Positions 52,395-61,678 are shown, counted from the first letter of the stretch. The stretch: 64,000 nt of DNA from Phycisphaeraceae bacterium (GCA_019636755.1 JAHBWZ010000003.1:495684-559683); one strand, 5' to 3'. Notes: generated by a model from the sequence alone, not told the origin. Translations and numbers: made by a program.

Positions 52395-53273
52395 TCAGCC
52401 GGAGCCTCGGTCGGAGCCTCGGTCGGAGCCTCGGTCGGGGATAGTGTCGGCCGTCAGATGGAACCGATCCGGCGCCGCCGGATCGCGCGCCACGCGCACC
52501 ACCGGGTCGCCGGGCTCGTGGTCCAGCACCAGGCGCCAGCCGTCGTCCGTGGCGCGCGCCAGCAGCGCGAGCTTGGTCTGCATCGCGGTGTACGGCTCGA
52601 TGTCGTACCCCATGCTGAAGGCGGCGCCGACGTGGTTCACCGTCGGCATGACGTCACCCGGGAAACAGACCGGCCCGGTGCCATCGCGGAACCGGACGAT
52701 CTGCTGGCCCCAGGTGTGGCCGGGCGCCGGCTCAACGACGATCCCGGGGAGGACCTCGGCCGTGCCGGCATACGTCTCGATCTGCGCGGCCACCGGATCC
52801 AGGTGGGATCGCAGGTAGGTGCGCGTCATGACCGCGCGGTTCGCGCAGGCGTCGTCCCACTCGCGCCCCTGCACGTGGATGCGGGCGCGGGGAAACGCTG
52901 TCGCCGGTTGGCCCTGCGCGGAGAGGTGCGTCAGCCCGCCCGCATGATCGAAGTGCAGGTGCGTGACGACGACGTGATCGATCGTCTCCGGTGCGACGTC
53001 GATCCCGGCCAGCGCATCCAGGACCGTGCGGCGCTCCAGGTCGTAGAACCCGCGTTCCTTGTCCGACCACTTGCCGCCGAACCCGGTCTCCACCAGGACG
53101 CGCTGGCCCTCGCGCTCCAGCAGCAGGCAGTTCGTCGACAGCGCGATGCGGTTGTCATCGTCCGGCGGCGCCATGCGCGACCAGATCGTCTTCGGCACCA
53201 CGCCGAACATGCCGCCGCCGTCCAGGCGCAATCGACCGGCGCGAAGGAGGCGCCATGACCAGGTGACCGTCAT
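52395..53273 (-). CDS. Metallo-beta-lactamase fold hydrolase with repeated C-terminal tail
   Basis: 292 residues from ATG 53273. HxHxDH motif VVVTHLHFDHAGGLT, further metal ligands in EPAPGHTWGQQIVRF and VCFPGDVMPTVNH, and a late His in LVLDHEPGDPVV. The sequence resembles quorum-quenching lactonase/YtnP-type hydrolases, but the substrate is not shown. The protein ends in DRGSDRGSDRGSG, encoded by three 12-bp repeats (52402-52437). It lies 14 nt downstream of the DegT-type aminotransferase gene, so the two form an operon. Confidence 0.86.
   Translation of the reverse strand: MTVTWSWRLLRAGRLRLDGGGMFGVVPKTIWSRMAPPDDDNRIALSTNCLLLEREGQRVLVETGFGGKWSDKERGFYDLERRTVLDALAGIDVAPETIDHVVVTHLHFDHAGGLTHLSAQGQPATAFPRARIHVQGREWDDACANRAVMTRTYLRSHLDPVAAQIETYAGTAEVLPGIVVEPAPGHTWGQQIVRFRDGTGPVCFPGDVMPTVNHVGAAFSMGYDIEPYTAMQTKLALLARATDDGWRLVLDHEPGDPVVRVARDPAAPDRFHLTADTIPDRGSDRGSDRGSG
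52402..52437. repeat. Three perfect 12-bp tandem repeats in the hydrolase 3' end
   Basis: gagcctcggtcg occurs three times without interruption at 52402, 52414 and 52426, in frame with the gene (four residues per unit), so copy-number change would lengthen or shorten the tail without a frameshift. Confidence 0.9.
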
Positions 53274-53287
53274 GCCTCTGAGCCGTG

Positions 53288-54490
53288 TCAGCGCGCCGCG
53301 GCGAGCGTACCGGCATGCCGCCGGCAGAACTCGATCACGGTGTGCGCCACGTGGGTCTTCTGCGCGTCGGTCAATTCCGTGAAGATCGGCAGCGCCAGGC
53401 TCTCGTGCGCGGCGGCCTCCGTCTCCGGCAGTGACCCGGGCCGGTAGCCCAGGTCGGCGAAGCACTCCTGCAGGTGGAGCGGCACCGGGTAGTAGATCTC
53501 GGTGCCGATCTTCCGATCGGTCAGTTCCTGCCGCAGGGCATCGCGGATCTCCGCCGGGACGCGGATGCAGTACTGGTTCCAGACGTGCCTGGCGCCCGGC
53601 GCCGCCGGCGCCGGGAAGCGCAGCGGGAGTTCCCCTTCGCTCCACGGTGTCCCGGTCGGGAGCGCGCCGGCGCGCCGGAAGGCGTCGCTGTAGAACGACG
53701 CGTTCCGCTGTCGTCCGGCCGTCCACCCGTCCAGGGAACGCAACTTGATCCGGATGACGGCGGCCTGCAGCGCATCCAGCCGCGAGTTGACGCCGACGAA
53801 GCGGTGGTAGTACTTCGGCTTGCCGCCGTGGACCCGCGCGATGTCCAGATAGTCCGCGACGCGGTCATCGCTCGTGGTGCAGATGCCGCCGTCCCCGAAA
53901 CCGCCCAGGTTCTTGCTGGGGAAGAACGAGAAGCACCCGACCAGGCCGAGCGATCCGGCGCGGATGCCGTTGGGATCCTCCGCCCCGATCGCCTGCGCGG
54001 CGTCCTCGATGATCGGCACACCGAGCGCCTTGCCGAGCGCGTCGTACGCCTTCATGTCGACCGACTGCCCGAACAGGTGGACGGGCATGATGGCGCGAAG
54101 CCGCGTGCACCGCTTCGCCGCCTCGCGCACTGCCGCCGGATCCATGTTGTACGTCACCGGGTCGATGTCCACGAAAACCGGGCGGCAGCCGAGCCGGCTG
54201 ATGGAGCCGCCGGTGGCGAAGAACGTGTACGACGGACAGATGATCTCGTCGCCGGGCCGGACGCCGATCGCCATGAGCGCGAGCAGGAGTGCATCGGTGC
54301 CCGAGGCGCAGCCGATGGCGCGCTTCGCGCGGCAGTAGGTGGCGATCTCCTCCTCAAGGCCCTTGACCTCCGGTCCCATGATGAACCACTGGTCATCGGC
54401 CACCTTCGCCATGGCGGCGAGGATCTCCGCGCGCATCGGCGCGAACTGGGCCTTGAGATCGAGGAGCGGGACGGTGATCGGTTCGGACAT
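53288..54490 (-). CDS. DegT/DnrJ/EryC1/StrS family aminotransferase
   Basis: 400 residues from ATG 54490. VPLLDLKAQFAPMRAEILAA is the usual start, then CASGTDALLLALMAIGVRPG, PVFVDIDPVTYNMDP, MPVHLFGQSVDM, IIEDAAQAIGAED and the PLP lysine Lys193 in CFSFFPSKNLGGFGDGGICT, followed by the signature GVNSRLDALQAAVIRIKL. It transfers an amino group to a keto-sugar nucleotide, typically for surface polysaccharide or lipopolysaccharide sugars. The nucleotide-sugar dehydrogenase at 43.8-45.2 kb could act in a related pathway, but the genes are not linked in one operon. Confidence 0.92.
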   Translation of the reverse strand: MSEPITVPLLDLKAQFAPMRAEILAAMAKVADDQWFIMGPEVKGLEEEIATYCRAKRAIGCASGTDALLLALMAIGVRPGDEIICPSYTFFATGGSISRLGCRPVFVDIDPVTYNMDPAAVREAAKRCTRLRAIMPVHLFGQSVDMKAYDALGKALGVPIIEDAAQAIGAEDPNGIRAGSLGLVGCFSFFPSKNLGGFGDGGICTTSDDRVADYLDIARVHGGKPKYYHRFVGVNSRLDALQAAVIRIKLRSLDGWTAGRQRNASFYSDAFRRAGALPTGTPWSEGELPLRFPAPAAPGARHVWNQYCIRVPAEIRDALRQELTDRKIGTEIYYPVPLHLQECFADLGYRPGSLPETEAAAHESLALPIFTELTDAQKTHVAHTVIEFCRRHAGTLAAAR

Positions 54491-54743
54491 GACGCTGGTC
54501 TCGTGTCGGTGGCGGGCATCCTCGGCCGGCGGGGTCCCGAGGTCGAAACGGGCAGGATACCCGCGTCCGGGCCATGCCGGACACTCCCGAGCCGCCCCGC
54601 CGCGCGCGCAGCGGCCCCGCGGGCGCACGGGTCGGGGATCGACTCGCTCGGCGTGCCGGGCGCGGGTCGACCGGCGAGGTCCGCCCTCGGCGGCCCGTGG
54701 CCCGATCCGGTCCGTCGGGAGCCGGCCTTCCGCGGGCGGGCCC

Positions 54744-55529
54744 TCAGCGCGACGCCGGCTCCGCGGTCGCCAGCGGCACCGCCTCCCGCCATCGCGCCTG
54801 TGCCACGTGCAGGGATGCGACGGCCTCGTCGAGTGCATGGTCGGCGGCCGCGGACCACGCGCGGTTGAGCATGCGCTCGCCGGCGGCAAACGCGTCCATG
54901 AGTCGCGCGTACCCCGCCAGGCCGAGCCGCCCGACCAGTTCCTCGCGGCCCTCGATGAACGCGTCGATCTCGCGCCGCGTGATGCCGTCCGCGCGGTGCA
55001 GGATGGTCTCCAGCCGCTCCTCGTCACTGCGAAGGCCCGGCAGGAGCGCGACGAGGCGGTCCAGTTCCTCGGCCGCGCCGCGCATCGCCATCTCCGGCGG
55101 CATGCGGTCCCGCGCCGCGCCGCTCGAGCGATCGGCGAGCGCGCGCAGCCTGGCGCGCGTGCCGATGCGGACCAGGAACGCGCCGCTGCACAGCCCGATG
55201 ACGGAGAGCAGAAAGTACCAGCGGCCGTCCCAGAGATCGAAGCGGAACTCCGCGACGGGGACGCGGCGCACGGTCGGAGTCACGCCGTCGGGCTCCATCT
55301 GCGCCGCCAGCGCGGTGATCATCTCCTGGCTGAGGCGGCGGGGTTCGGTGGCGGGGCCTTTCGTGAAGAGCGGCCGGGTCGGGTCCTCGGCGCTGCGCCC
55401 TGCCGGGCCGGCAAGCGTCAGTTCCATCGTCGCATCGATGCGGGAGAGGCGCGGGTGATACGCGTTCGTCGACGCGATGACGCCGAGGGTCAGTGAGAGA
55501 CTGATGAGCAGTCCGGCAAGCAGCTTCAT
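54744..55529 (-). CDS. Membrane protein of unknown function cotranscribed with an OPT transporter
   Basis: 261 residues from ATG 55529. It has an N-terminal hydrophobic segment (LLAGLLISLSLTLGVIAST), a periplasmic stretch, a second membrane helix (GRWYFLLSVIGLCSGAFLV) and a long, mainly helical cytoplasmic C-terminus (RADGITRREIDAFIEGREEL, AADHALDEAVASLHVAQARW). Family not recognised. It starts 18 nt after the stop of the OPT transporter gene, so an accessory role in that transporter is plausible but inferred from position only. Confidence 0.7.
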   Translation of the reverse strand: MKLLAGLLISLSLTLGVIASTNAYHPRLSRIDATMELTLAGPAGRSAEDPTRPLFTKGPATEPRRLSQEMITALAAQMEPDGVTPTVRRVPVAEFRFDLWDGRWYFLLSVIGLCSGAFLVRIGTRARLRALADRSSGAARDRMPPEMAMRGAAEELDRLVALLPGLRSDEERLETILHRADGITRREIDAFIEGREELVGRLGLAGYARLMDAFAAGERMLNRAWSAAADHALDEAVASLHVAQARWREAVPLATAEPASR

Positions 55530-55547
55530 GGCAACGACGACTCCACG

Positions 55548-58199
55548 TCAGGAGAGCAGCACGATGCAGTTGATGCCGAGAGAGAGCATGGACTCTCCGA
55601 CGACCAGCCCCGCCGCGAAGGGCACCCCCCACTCCTCTGCCCACGTCCGGCCCTTCATCTTCGCGACGACCATGTTGATGACGCAGCCGATGCCGTAGGT
55701 CGAGATGTACATGAACGGCAGATACATCGAGAGACCGACCAGGACACCCAGGCCGGCGAACGCGCCCAGCCCCAGCAGACCGCCGAGCATCGCGCCGAGC
55801 CCGTACAGCGCGTACGGCATCTGGCCGCCCTGGACGCCCGTGATCACCGCCTGGAGCGCCTGCGCCTGCGGTGCCGTCGTCTCCGTCCCCGGCCCGATGG
55901 GGATGCCGACTTCACGCTGGTTCACCGCGACGATGAGCATCAGCGTGAACATGCAGACGACCGGCCCGATCCACACCGTCGCGAGTTCGACCAATTGCTG
56001 CCGCTTCGGGATCGATCCGACGATGTACCCCGTCTTGAGATCGCCCATCATGTCCGATGCAAGCGTGATCGCCACGCAGAGCGCCGCGCCGATCATGACC
56101 GCGCCGATCACGCTCCCGGTCCCGGCAAGCAGGAGGATGAGGATCACCGTGAGCAGCGCGATTCCGGAGATCGGCGACCAGTCGGTCATGCCCGCGCACT
56201 GCGCGATGATGATCCCGGCGAACCAGATCCAGACCGCGCCGACGACGGCGATGATCGCGGCGCGCACGTGGGCCGGCAGTCCCGCCAGGAGTCCGCGCCG
56301 ACCGCCGATGCTGCGCAGCCAGGAGTCGCGCGCGTCATCCGTCCAGCCCTCCCATGCCGTGCGCGACTCCGCGGAACTGAAGCCGACCTGGTAGCCCTGC
56401 CACTCGGCGGTGGGCACGTCGTCCGCGACCACCTGCTGCGTCACGGGGCACTTCGGATTCATCGCCTGCCCGCCGATGAAGTCCGCGGCCAGGAACAGGA
56501 AGACGAGGCCCAGGACGACCGCGATGGCGATCGTCCGGAAGCCGAGTTCGTCGCTGCCCTTCTTCGTCGCGGCGGCGGCGAAGATGGACCGTACCGCCTC
56601 CCGGATCGCCGGCAGCGATGCGAGCACGCCCATGAGCGCGCCGCCCAGCAGGAGCCCGATGCCGAGCGGGCGGTTGTACTGGCTGAACGCGTAATCGGGC
56701 GCGGTCTGCGCCGTTTCGGTCGCGGGCATCCAGCCCATCGAGAAGGTGAGCGGATTGATCACGAAGAAGGCGAGGATGCCGCCGGCAAGGACGAAGAGCC
56801 CGGCACGACCGGTGAGATAGCCGGCACCCAGCGCGAACGGCGCGATCGCGAAGATGAGCCGGACCTGGTCCGGCAGGCCGATGGACCGCCCCACGTCGAC
56901 GGTCGAGTCGGTCAGGACCTGGTCGACCCGGCCGTCGCGATCCCGGTCCACGCGGATGGTCAGGAGCAGCGCATCCAGCGCCCGTTCGATCCGCTGCGCC
57001 TGCCGGTCCGCCGGGACGGTGTCGAAGTCGTCGTTCAGAATCGCCGCGAGCCGCGCCGTGTTGACGGACGGATCGGTGATGGCGCGCATGCGCCCGGCAA
57101 GCTGCACCGGCGATGCACGCTCCCAGTCCGCGCCGAGCAGCGTCTGCGCCCGCGCCTCGTCGTACTCCGAAGGAAGCGTCCAGCCGAGCCTCCCATAGCC
57201 CGGAAGCCGCTGGCTGACCCATCCGAGTCCCCGGTCGCGCAGGTCCTCCCACGGCCGTTCACCGCGCGCGGCGCGCGCCACGGCGACCGCGAGCGATTCG
57301 TTGAAGAGTGCGATGGCGGGGTCCTGCTCGCGCAGCGCATCGACCGCGGCGACGATCTCCGCCCGCCGTTCCTCCAGGTCCTCGACCGTGACGCCGGCAC
57401 GGCGCCGCTTCGGGATCTCCACGTCCAGCGCCCGGCGATCGATGATCGCGTTGCCCCATCGCACCAGCGCCTCGGGCGCCGCCTGCGACTCGATCATCGC
57501 GGCGATCCGCCGCGTTCGATCGGCGTCGGCCCGCGAGATCCCGCCCGACTCGACCAGTTCTTCCAGCGCCCCGACATCGACCGTCCGCTGGATGCCGGGG
57601 AGTCCGGCCGGCAGGTAGATGAGCGCGCCCAGGATCATGCCCGCCACCAGGACGACGGCCTTCTTCGCGCCGGCGCCGGGCGATTTCAGGATGAGGGCGA
57701 CACCCGTCGGGCTCGGAAACCTGAGCCGCTCGATGTCGATCATCTGCTTCCTGAGCGGAATGATGAACGCCGTGCCGAGGAACGCCCCGGCGATGCACGC
57801 CAGCAGGATGAGCCAGAACTCCGCGTCGCGCGGCGTCAGCGCGAACCCCAGGAGCAGCAGCACCGGCACGGTGAAGATCACGCCCGAGTTGGACGTGTTC
57901 ACCGTGGACGCGATGGTCTGCGCGATGTTCGTCTCGAGGATGGACCCGCGGCGGAGCAGGCCTCGGAGGACGCCGAACCCGAGCACGGCCGCGATCGCGG
58001 AGCCGCCGATCGTGAAGCCGATCTTGAGGCCCGCGTACGTGATCGCCGCGTTCATGACGACGCCGATCACGATGGCGAAGACGACGGCGGCGATCGTCAC
58101 TTCGCGATACCCGTTCGAGCCGGGTGGTGCGGCCGGTGCCGACGGTGGGCCGGTGGGCGAACCGTGATCGGGACCGGGTGGTGGCGAGTGTTCCGTCAT
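55548..58199 (-). CDS. OPT family oligopeptide transporter with large hydrophilic insertion
   Basis: 883 residues from ATG 58199. OPT signatures are present: VVMNAAITYAGLKIGFTIGG, SAIAAVLGFGVLRG, NIAQTIASTVNTSNSGVIFT and RFPSPTGVALILKSPGAGAK, and many transmembrane helices such as LLALAGTG-type segments (TVILILLLAGTGSVIGAVMI) and PYALYGLGAMLGGLLGLGAF near the end. The family imports oligopeptides or metal-chelator peptides. Residues about 205-440 are a charged soluble insertion (ISRADADRTRRIAAMIESQA, TVEDLEERRAEIVAAVDALR) that contains a calcium-loop-like motif VDRDRDGRVDQVL; bacterial OPT proteins are usually shorter here. The frame is open far upstream of 58199, but that sequence is shadowed by the divergent gene. 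Confidence 0.88.
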   Translation of the reverse strand: MTEHSPPPGPDHGSPTGPPSAPAAPPGSNGYREVTIAAVVFAIVIGVVMNAAITYAGLKIGFTIGGSAIAAVLGFGVLRGLLRRGSILETNIAQTIASTVNTSNSGVIFTVPVLLLLGFALTPRDAEFWLILLACIAGAFLGTAFIIPLRKQMIDIERLRFPSPTGVALILKSPGAGAKKAVVLVAGMILGALIYLPAGLPGIQRTVDVGALEELVESGGISRADADRTRRIAAMIESQAAPEALVRWGNAIIDRRALDVEIPKRRRAGVTVEDLEERRAEIVAAVDALREQDPAIALFNESLAVAVARAARGERPWEDLRDRGLGWVSQRLPGYGRLGWTLPSEYDEARAQTLLGADWERASPVQLAGRMRAITDPSVNTARLAAILNDDFDTVPADRQAQRIERALDALLLTIRVDRDRDGRVDQVLTDSTVDVGRSIGLPDQVRLIFAIAPFALGAGYLTGRAGLFVLAGGILAFFVINPLTFSMGWMPATETAQTAPDYAFSQYNRPLGIGLLLGGALMGVLASLPAIREAVRSIFAAAATKKGSDELGFRTIAIAVVLGLVFLFLAADFIGGQAMNPKCPVTQQVVADDVPTAEWQGYQVGFSSAESRTAWEGWTDDARDSWLRSIGGRRGLLAGLPAHVRAAIIAVVGAVWIWFAGIIIAQCAGMTDWSPISGIALLTVILILLLAGTGSVIGAVMIGAALCVAITLASDMMGDLKTGYIVGSIPKRQQLVELATVWIGPVVCMFTLMLIVAVNQREVGIPIGPGTETTAPQAQALQAVITGVQGGQMPYALYGLGAMLGGLLGLGAFAGLGVLVGLSMYLPFMYISTYGIGCVINMVVAKMKGRTWAEEWGVPFAAGLVVGESMLSLGINCIVLLS

Positions 58200-58371
58200 G
58201 GGTCGTCCGCTCCGGGCGTGCGCCGCGGCCGGTCCGTCCGGCCATCGGAAGGGTGCCATGGTGACCGCGGGACGGATCGACCGCAACCACCGCCCGGATC
58301 CATCCCGGACCCGAGCGGGGGGACGGAGTCCGTCACCGGTACCATCCTCGATTCGACCGGGATCGCCTCCG

Positions 58372-60171
58372 ATGCCACGCGCCGATCCAATGCCGCACCA
58401 CCTGACCCGACACCGCGGACCATGGGCGAGCACCGGCGCGGCGGTCGCCGGGCTCCGGCGGTCCCGCACGGGCGCGGGATGCGCCCTGGCGATGGCGATT
58501 GCACTCGCGTCGGTCGCGGCGGCCGGATCCGTCCGCATCCTTGCCACGGATCCGCCCGCGCCGCGCGGCGGCATCCTCATGGTGCCGATCGCTCCCATGC
58601 CCGCGCCGGCCCGTGCTGGTGCCGGCATGGAGCGCGAGGCGACGCCGCGCGTCGTCGATGCCACCGGACGCGCGCTTCCCGCGCAGATGGTGGCCGTGGG
58701 ATCGCGCGAGGACGCGTGGCGAACCCAGACCTCCTGGACGCGCGATCCCGCCGGACCCGCTGTCCGGCACGCGTCGCGCGAGGCTCCGGTCGACGGATCA
58801 GCAGCAGGCGGATCCGCGGCCGACGCATGGGCGTGGTTCCTTCTCATCGACCTCGACGGCGCCGCCGAGGGCGCCCTGCGGGTGGACGATGTCCCGCTCC
58901 CGGTGTGGTGGCTCGATGCGCCATCGCCCAGCGTGCCCGACCCGTTCGGTCTCCCGCCGACCGGCGTGCTCGAGATCGCGCAGGACGCCGCCCGACCCGA
59001 CCCGTCGTCCCCGTTCGAACACTGGCGATGGATCCTGCTGGCCGAAGAGTCCGGCCGCGAGCCACCGCCCGCCGACCGGTTCGTCGATCCGGCAGAGCGT
59101 CTCATGGCGCGGGCGATGGCGGATCAGTGGCGCATGGCGCTCGGTCGCGTGGCCTCGGTGGATGCCTCGGCGGCGCGGGCCTGTCGGCACCAGCTCACGC
59201 GGCTCGCCCGCGACGGCGATCGCGAGATCGCGGCCTGGATCACGGACCCGGACCAGCTGACGGCCCTGCTGACACGGCTCATGGATCGGGGCCGCACGGG
59301 GCGCCGGCTCGCGGAGGATGCGCTGGCATGGTCGGAGTCGATGCCGCCGTTCCTGGCGTGGACGGTCGCGGAGACGCCGGAGGCCACGGCATTCATCGTG
59401 CTGAACCGCTCCATCCGCGACCTCGCGCTCGAAGTCCGGCGCGATGAACGCGGCGCGACGCCCCATCCGCTCCAGGTGGCGCCCGGGCGACTGGTGCGCG
59501 CCGCGCTTCCGCGGACACCCGACGATCCGGCCGACGTTCTCCTTGCCGCGCGCCGGCCCACCAGCCGAGAACCCCGGCACTCGACGATGTCCCTGACCGG
59601 CCACGGACACACGCTGCGACTGCCGACCACGGACGGCGTCCTCCGCATCGTCCCGCCGCACGGCCGGTTCCCGGTGGCGCTCCCGCCGCTGACGCTCACC
59701 GAGGCCGAGCAGGGTGCCCGCCGCGCGACCGACGCGCGGCGCCGCACCGATGTCCACCTGCGCCGGCGCGAGGAACGCTGGGAACTCTTCGTGACCTGCG
59801 CCAGGCCGGCGCTGGGCGCTGCCGACGAGGCGCCTCCGGACGAGCGCATCGTGGTCACGTTCGGCCCGCCGGACGCGCCGATCGCGCGCCTCCATGTCCC
59901 GGAGCAGGGCTGGCCCGTCGTTCAGCCCGGCACGAATGACGGCACGCTCCAGGTCCATCGCCGGTCCCATGGCGACCTCTGGGTGGCGCGCATCGTGATC
60001 CCCGCCGCGTGGATCGCCATCCACGATCAGGCGCCCTGGCCCGCGCTCGCCGTGACGCGGCACCACGGCGACGGCGACCAGGTGGAGCACACGCCGGGCG
60101 CCTGGCTGCCGTGGGAATCGCCGTCCGCCGCGCTCTTCGTGGACCTGGTGGAGTGGGATGAACTGCCGTAG
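58372..60171 (+). CDS. Large putative exported protein of unknown function
   Basis: 599 residues from ATG 58372 (an in-frame ATG at 58390 is as likely). The N-terminal hydrophobic region GCALAMAIALASVAAAGSVR suggests a signal peptide or anchor about 40 residues in. The rest is soluble: DGAAEGALRVDDVPLPVWWL, ARAMADQWRMALGRVASVDA, DRGRTGRRLAEDALAWSESM, TEAEQGARRATDARRRTDVH and a C-terminal beta-rich part (DLWVARIVIPAAWIAIHDQA, FVDLVEWDEL) that vaguely resembles the sugar-binding-like domain of family 9 carbohydrate-binding modules (rxHGDxWxARIxIP pattern). No enzyme motif seen. It is divergent from the OPT gene. Confidence 0.6.
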   Translation: MPRADPMPHHLTRHRGPWASTGAAVAGLRRSRTGAGCALAMAIALASVAAAGSVRILATDPPAPRGGILMVPIAPMPAPARAGAGMEREATPRVVDATGRALPAQMVAVGSREDAWRTQTSWTRDPAGPAVRHASREAPVDGSAAGGSAADAWAWFLLIDLDGAAEGALRVDDVPLPVWWLDAPSPSVPDPFGLPPTGVLEIAQDAARPDPSSPFEHWRWILLAEESGREPPPADRFVDPAERLMARAMADQWRMALGRVASVDASAARACRHQLTRLARDGDREIAAWITDPDQLTALLTRLMDRGRTGRRLAEDALAWSESMPPFLAWTVAETPEATAFIVLNRSIRDLALEVRRDERGATPHPLQVAPGRLVRAALPRTPDDPADVLLAARRPTSREPRHSTMSLTGHGHTLRLPTTDGVLRIVPPHGRFPVALPPLTLTEAEQGARRATDARRRTDVHLRRREERWELFVTCARPALGAADEAPPDERIVVTFGPPDAPIARLHVPEQGWPVVQPGTNDGTLQVHRRSHGDLWVARIVIPAAWIAIHDQAPWPALAVTRHHGDGDQVEHTPGAWLPWESPSAALFVDLVEWDELP

Positions 60172-60244
60172 CCGGCGGTCGTGGGGCACCACCGGATGGG
60201 CCCCGCACGACCCGGACCCGCCGGGACACCGTCGGCGGTGCGCA

Positions 60245-60889
60245 TCACCGTCCTGCGCCCACGATCTTTCGTGACGATCCGGCAGGGTGCGCAGGACCGC
60301 GGCGGCCCGGGTCCTGTCCCGGCGAATGCAGGAACGGACGACCGGCAACCAGCGCCCAGATGAGCAGCGGGACGGCGGGCGCCAGCGCCGGTGACGACAC
60401 CGTGTGACGCACCACCACCTCCAGGACAGTCCGCACCGCCGCCGGCACGGCAAAGGCGCGCAGCGGGTCGTCGCGGCTGAACGAGAGCACCACGGTCAGG
60501 ATGAGCGTGGCCCCGAGCCACGCGTGCAGCACGATCATGCCGAGCCCGAGGGCGCGCAGGCGCCGCCTCCACTCGATCGGCGTGGCGATGATCGCCGCGA
60601 GGAGCAGCGTCGCCGGCATGTAGCCGGAGAACCGGCTGCTGATGTGCCGGACGCGCATGGCATTCGAGTCCAGGTTCCGCATGCGCATCTCCACGTCGCG
60701 GCCGTTGACCGGCACGATGGGCGCGATGAGGACCTCGCTCCGTCCACCCACCGAGAGCAGCAGCGACTGCGCGGCCGTGGCATACGCGGTGCGGTAGGCG
60801 CCGGCGACGAGCGGCCATGCCGCGACCATCACCAGGAAGAGCGCCGTCGCCCGTGCGAAGCAGCGGAGGATGCGCGTGCGATCAGCCAT
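60245..60889 (-). CDS. Exosortase H-associated membrane protein (putative)
   Basis: 214 residues from ATG 60889, overlapping the end of the exosortase gene by 8 nt. Membrane helices: TALFLVMVAAWPLVAGAYRT, MPATLLLAAIIATPIEW, LGLGMIVLHAWLGATLILTV and LAPAVPLLIWALVAGRPF. A periplasmic loop between helices 1 and 2 carries EVLIAPIVPVNGRDVEMRMR. Its size, topology and strict coupling to the exosortase match the small partner membrane protein often encoded beside XrtH; I base this on context rather than on motif recognition. The C-terminus is basic. Confidence 0.6.
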   Translation of the reverse strand: MADRTRILRCFARATALFLVMVAAWPLVAGAYRTAYATAAQSLLLSVGGRSEVLIAPIVPVNGRDVEMRMRNLDSNAMRVRHISSRFSGYMPATLLLAAIIATPIEWRRRLRALGLGMIVLHAWLGATLILTVVLSFSRDDPLRAFAVPAAVRTVLEVVVRHTVSSPALAPAVPLLIWALVAGRPFLHSPGQDPGRRGPAHPAGSSRKIVGAGR

Positions 60890-61481
60890 GACGCGGCCCG
60901 GGCGGGCCCGGCGCAGCGCGGCGCGTGGCCCACGCCGCCCAGAGGATCCAGCCGCCGAATGTCAGCAGGATGAACAGCGGCTGCCAGACGTCGACGTGGA
61001 CCGTCTCGAAGGCGCCCGGCCAGTGCACTCCGATGTAGTAGAGCGACACGATGCGCCCCTGGTTGAGGAGGACGAGCGCGACGAGTCCGACGCCCAGTCC
61101 GATCCAGCGCCGGCGCAGGGCGACGGGCAGTGCCAGCACCGCCGCCACGTAGAGCACGGACGGCTCGACGGCATCGCAGCCGCGCATGATGGCGATCGAC
61201 ATGCGGTCGGAGGCAACCGTCGTGCCGCGGGCACCCGCGTCTTCGCCCAGCGCGCGGAGGACGGCGGCCGTGACCGTCGCCGTTCCCTCCATGTACCCGG
61301 GCAGCACACGCTCTGCCGTCCACCTGGCCGACGTGACGGCGAGCAGCGCGACCAGCAGCATCGTGAAGTGCAGCGCGAATCGGAGCGCGGGGCGGCCCGG
61401 GCGGCGAGGCGCGGCCCCGGAAGCCCGCGTCACTGACCGCCGGGCCGCGCCCGGAAGAGGATGTCGTCCAGTCTGCTGCAT
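60882..61481 (-). CDS. xrtH: Exosortase H-like transpeptidase
   Basis: 199 residues from ATG 61481 (the first ~30 are basic and may be untranslated; an internal start is possible). Several membrane helices. The exosortase catalytic triad is visible: Cys102 in AIMRGCDAVEPSVLYVAAVL, Arg143 in LLNQGRIVSLYYIGVHWP and His162 in ETVHVDVWQPLFILLTFGGW. The short form and the RIVSLYYIG / VWQPLFIL pattern match the XrtH group, which usually recognises IPTLxxWG-CTERM tails. Exosortases cut the C-terminal sorting signal in the inner membrane and hand the protein on for surface attachment. Operon with the next membrane protein gene. No IPTL-type substrate was seen in this window; the PAPG-type tail at the left edge is a candidate only. 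Confidence 0.82.
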   Translation of the reverse strand: MQQTGRHPLPGAARRSVTRASGAAPRRPGRPALRFALHFTMLLVALLAVTSARWTAERVLPGYMEGTATVTAAVLRALGEDAGARGTTVASDRMSIAIMRGCDAVEPSVLYVAAVLALPVALRRRWIGLGVGLVALVLLNQGRIVSLYYIGVHWPGAFETVHVDVWQPLFILLTFGGWILWAAWATRRAAPGPPGPRHG

Positions 61482-61678
61482 CCGCCCCGTCCCGCGCTGT
61501 CCCGCGTGTTCACGCCAGCCGGATGCCGCCCAGGCGCGGCGGTTCCTCTCCGGAGAGGCGGCAGGATGGTCGGAAGCGCACGCGGATCTCGCTGACGAAC
61601 GCGACGATCACCTGAGCGCCGTCGACACCTGGTCGAGGGCAAGCACCCGGCTCGCCGACCGACACCGGCCCTTGCAGG

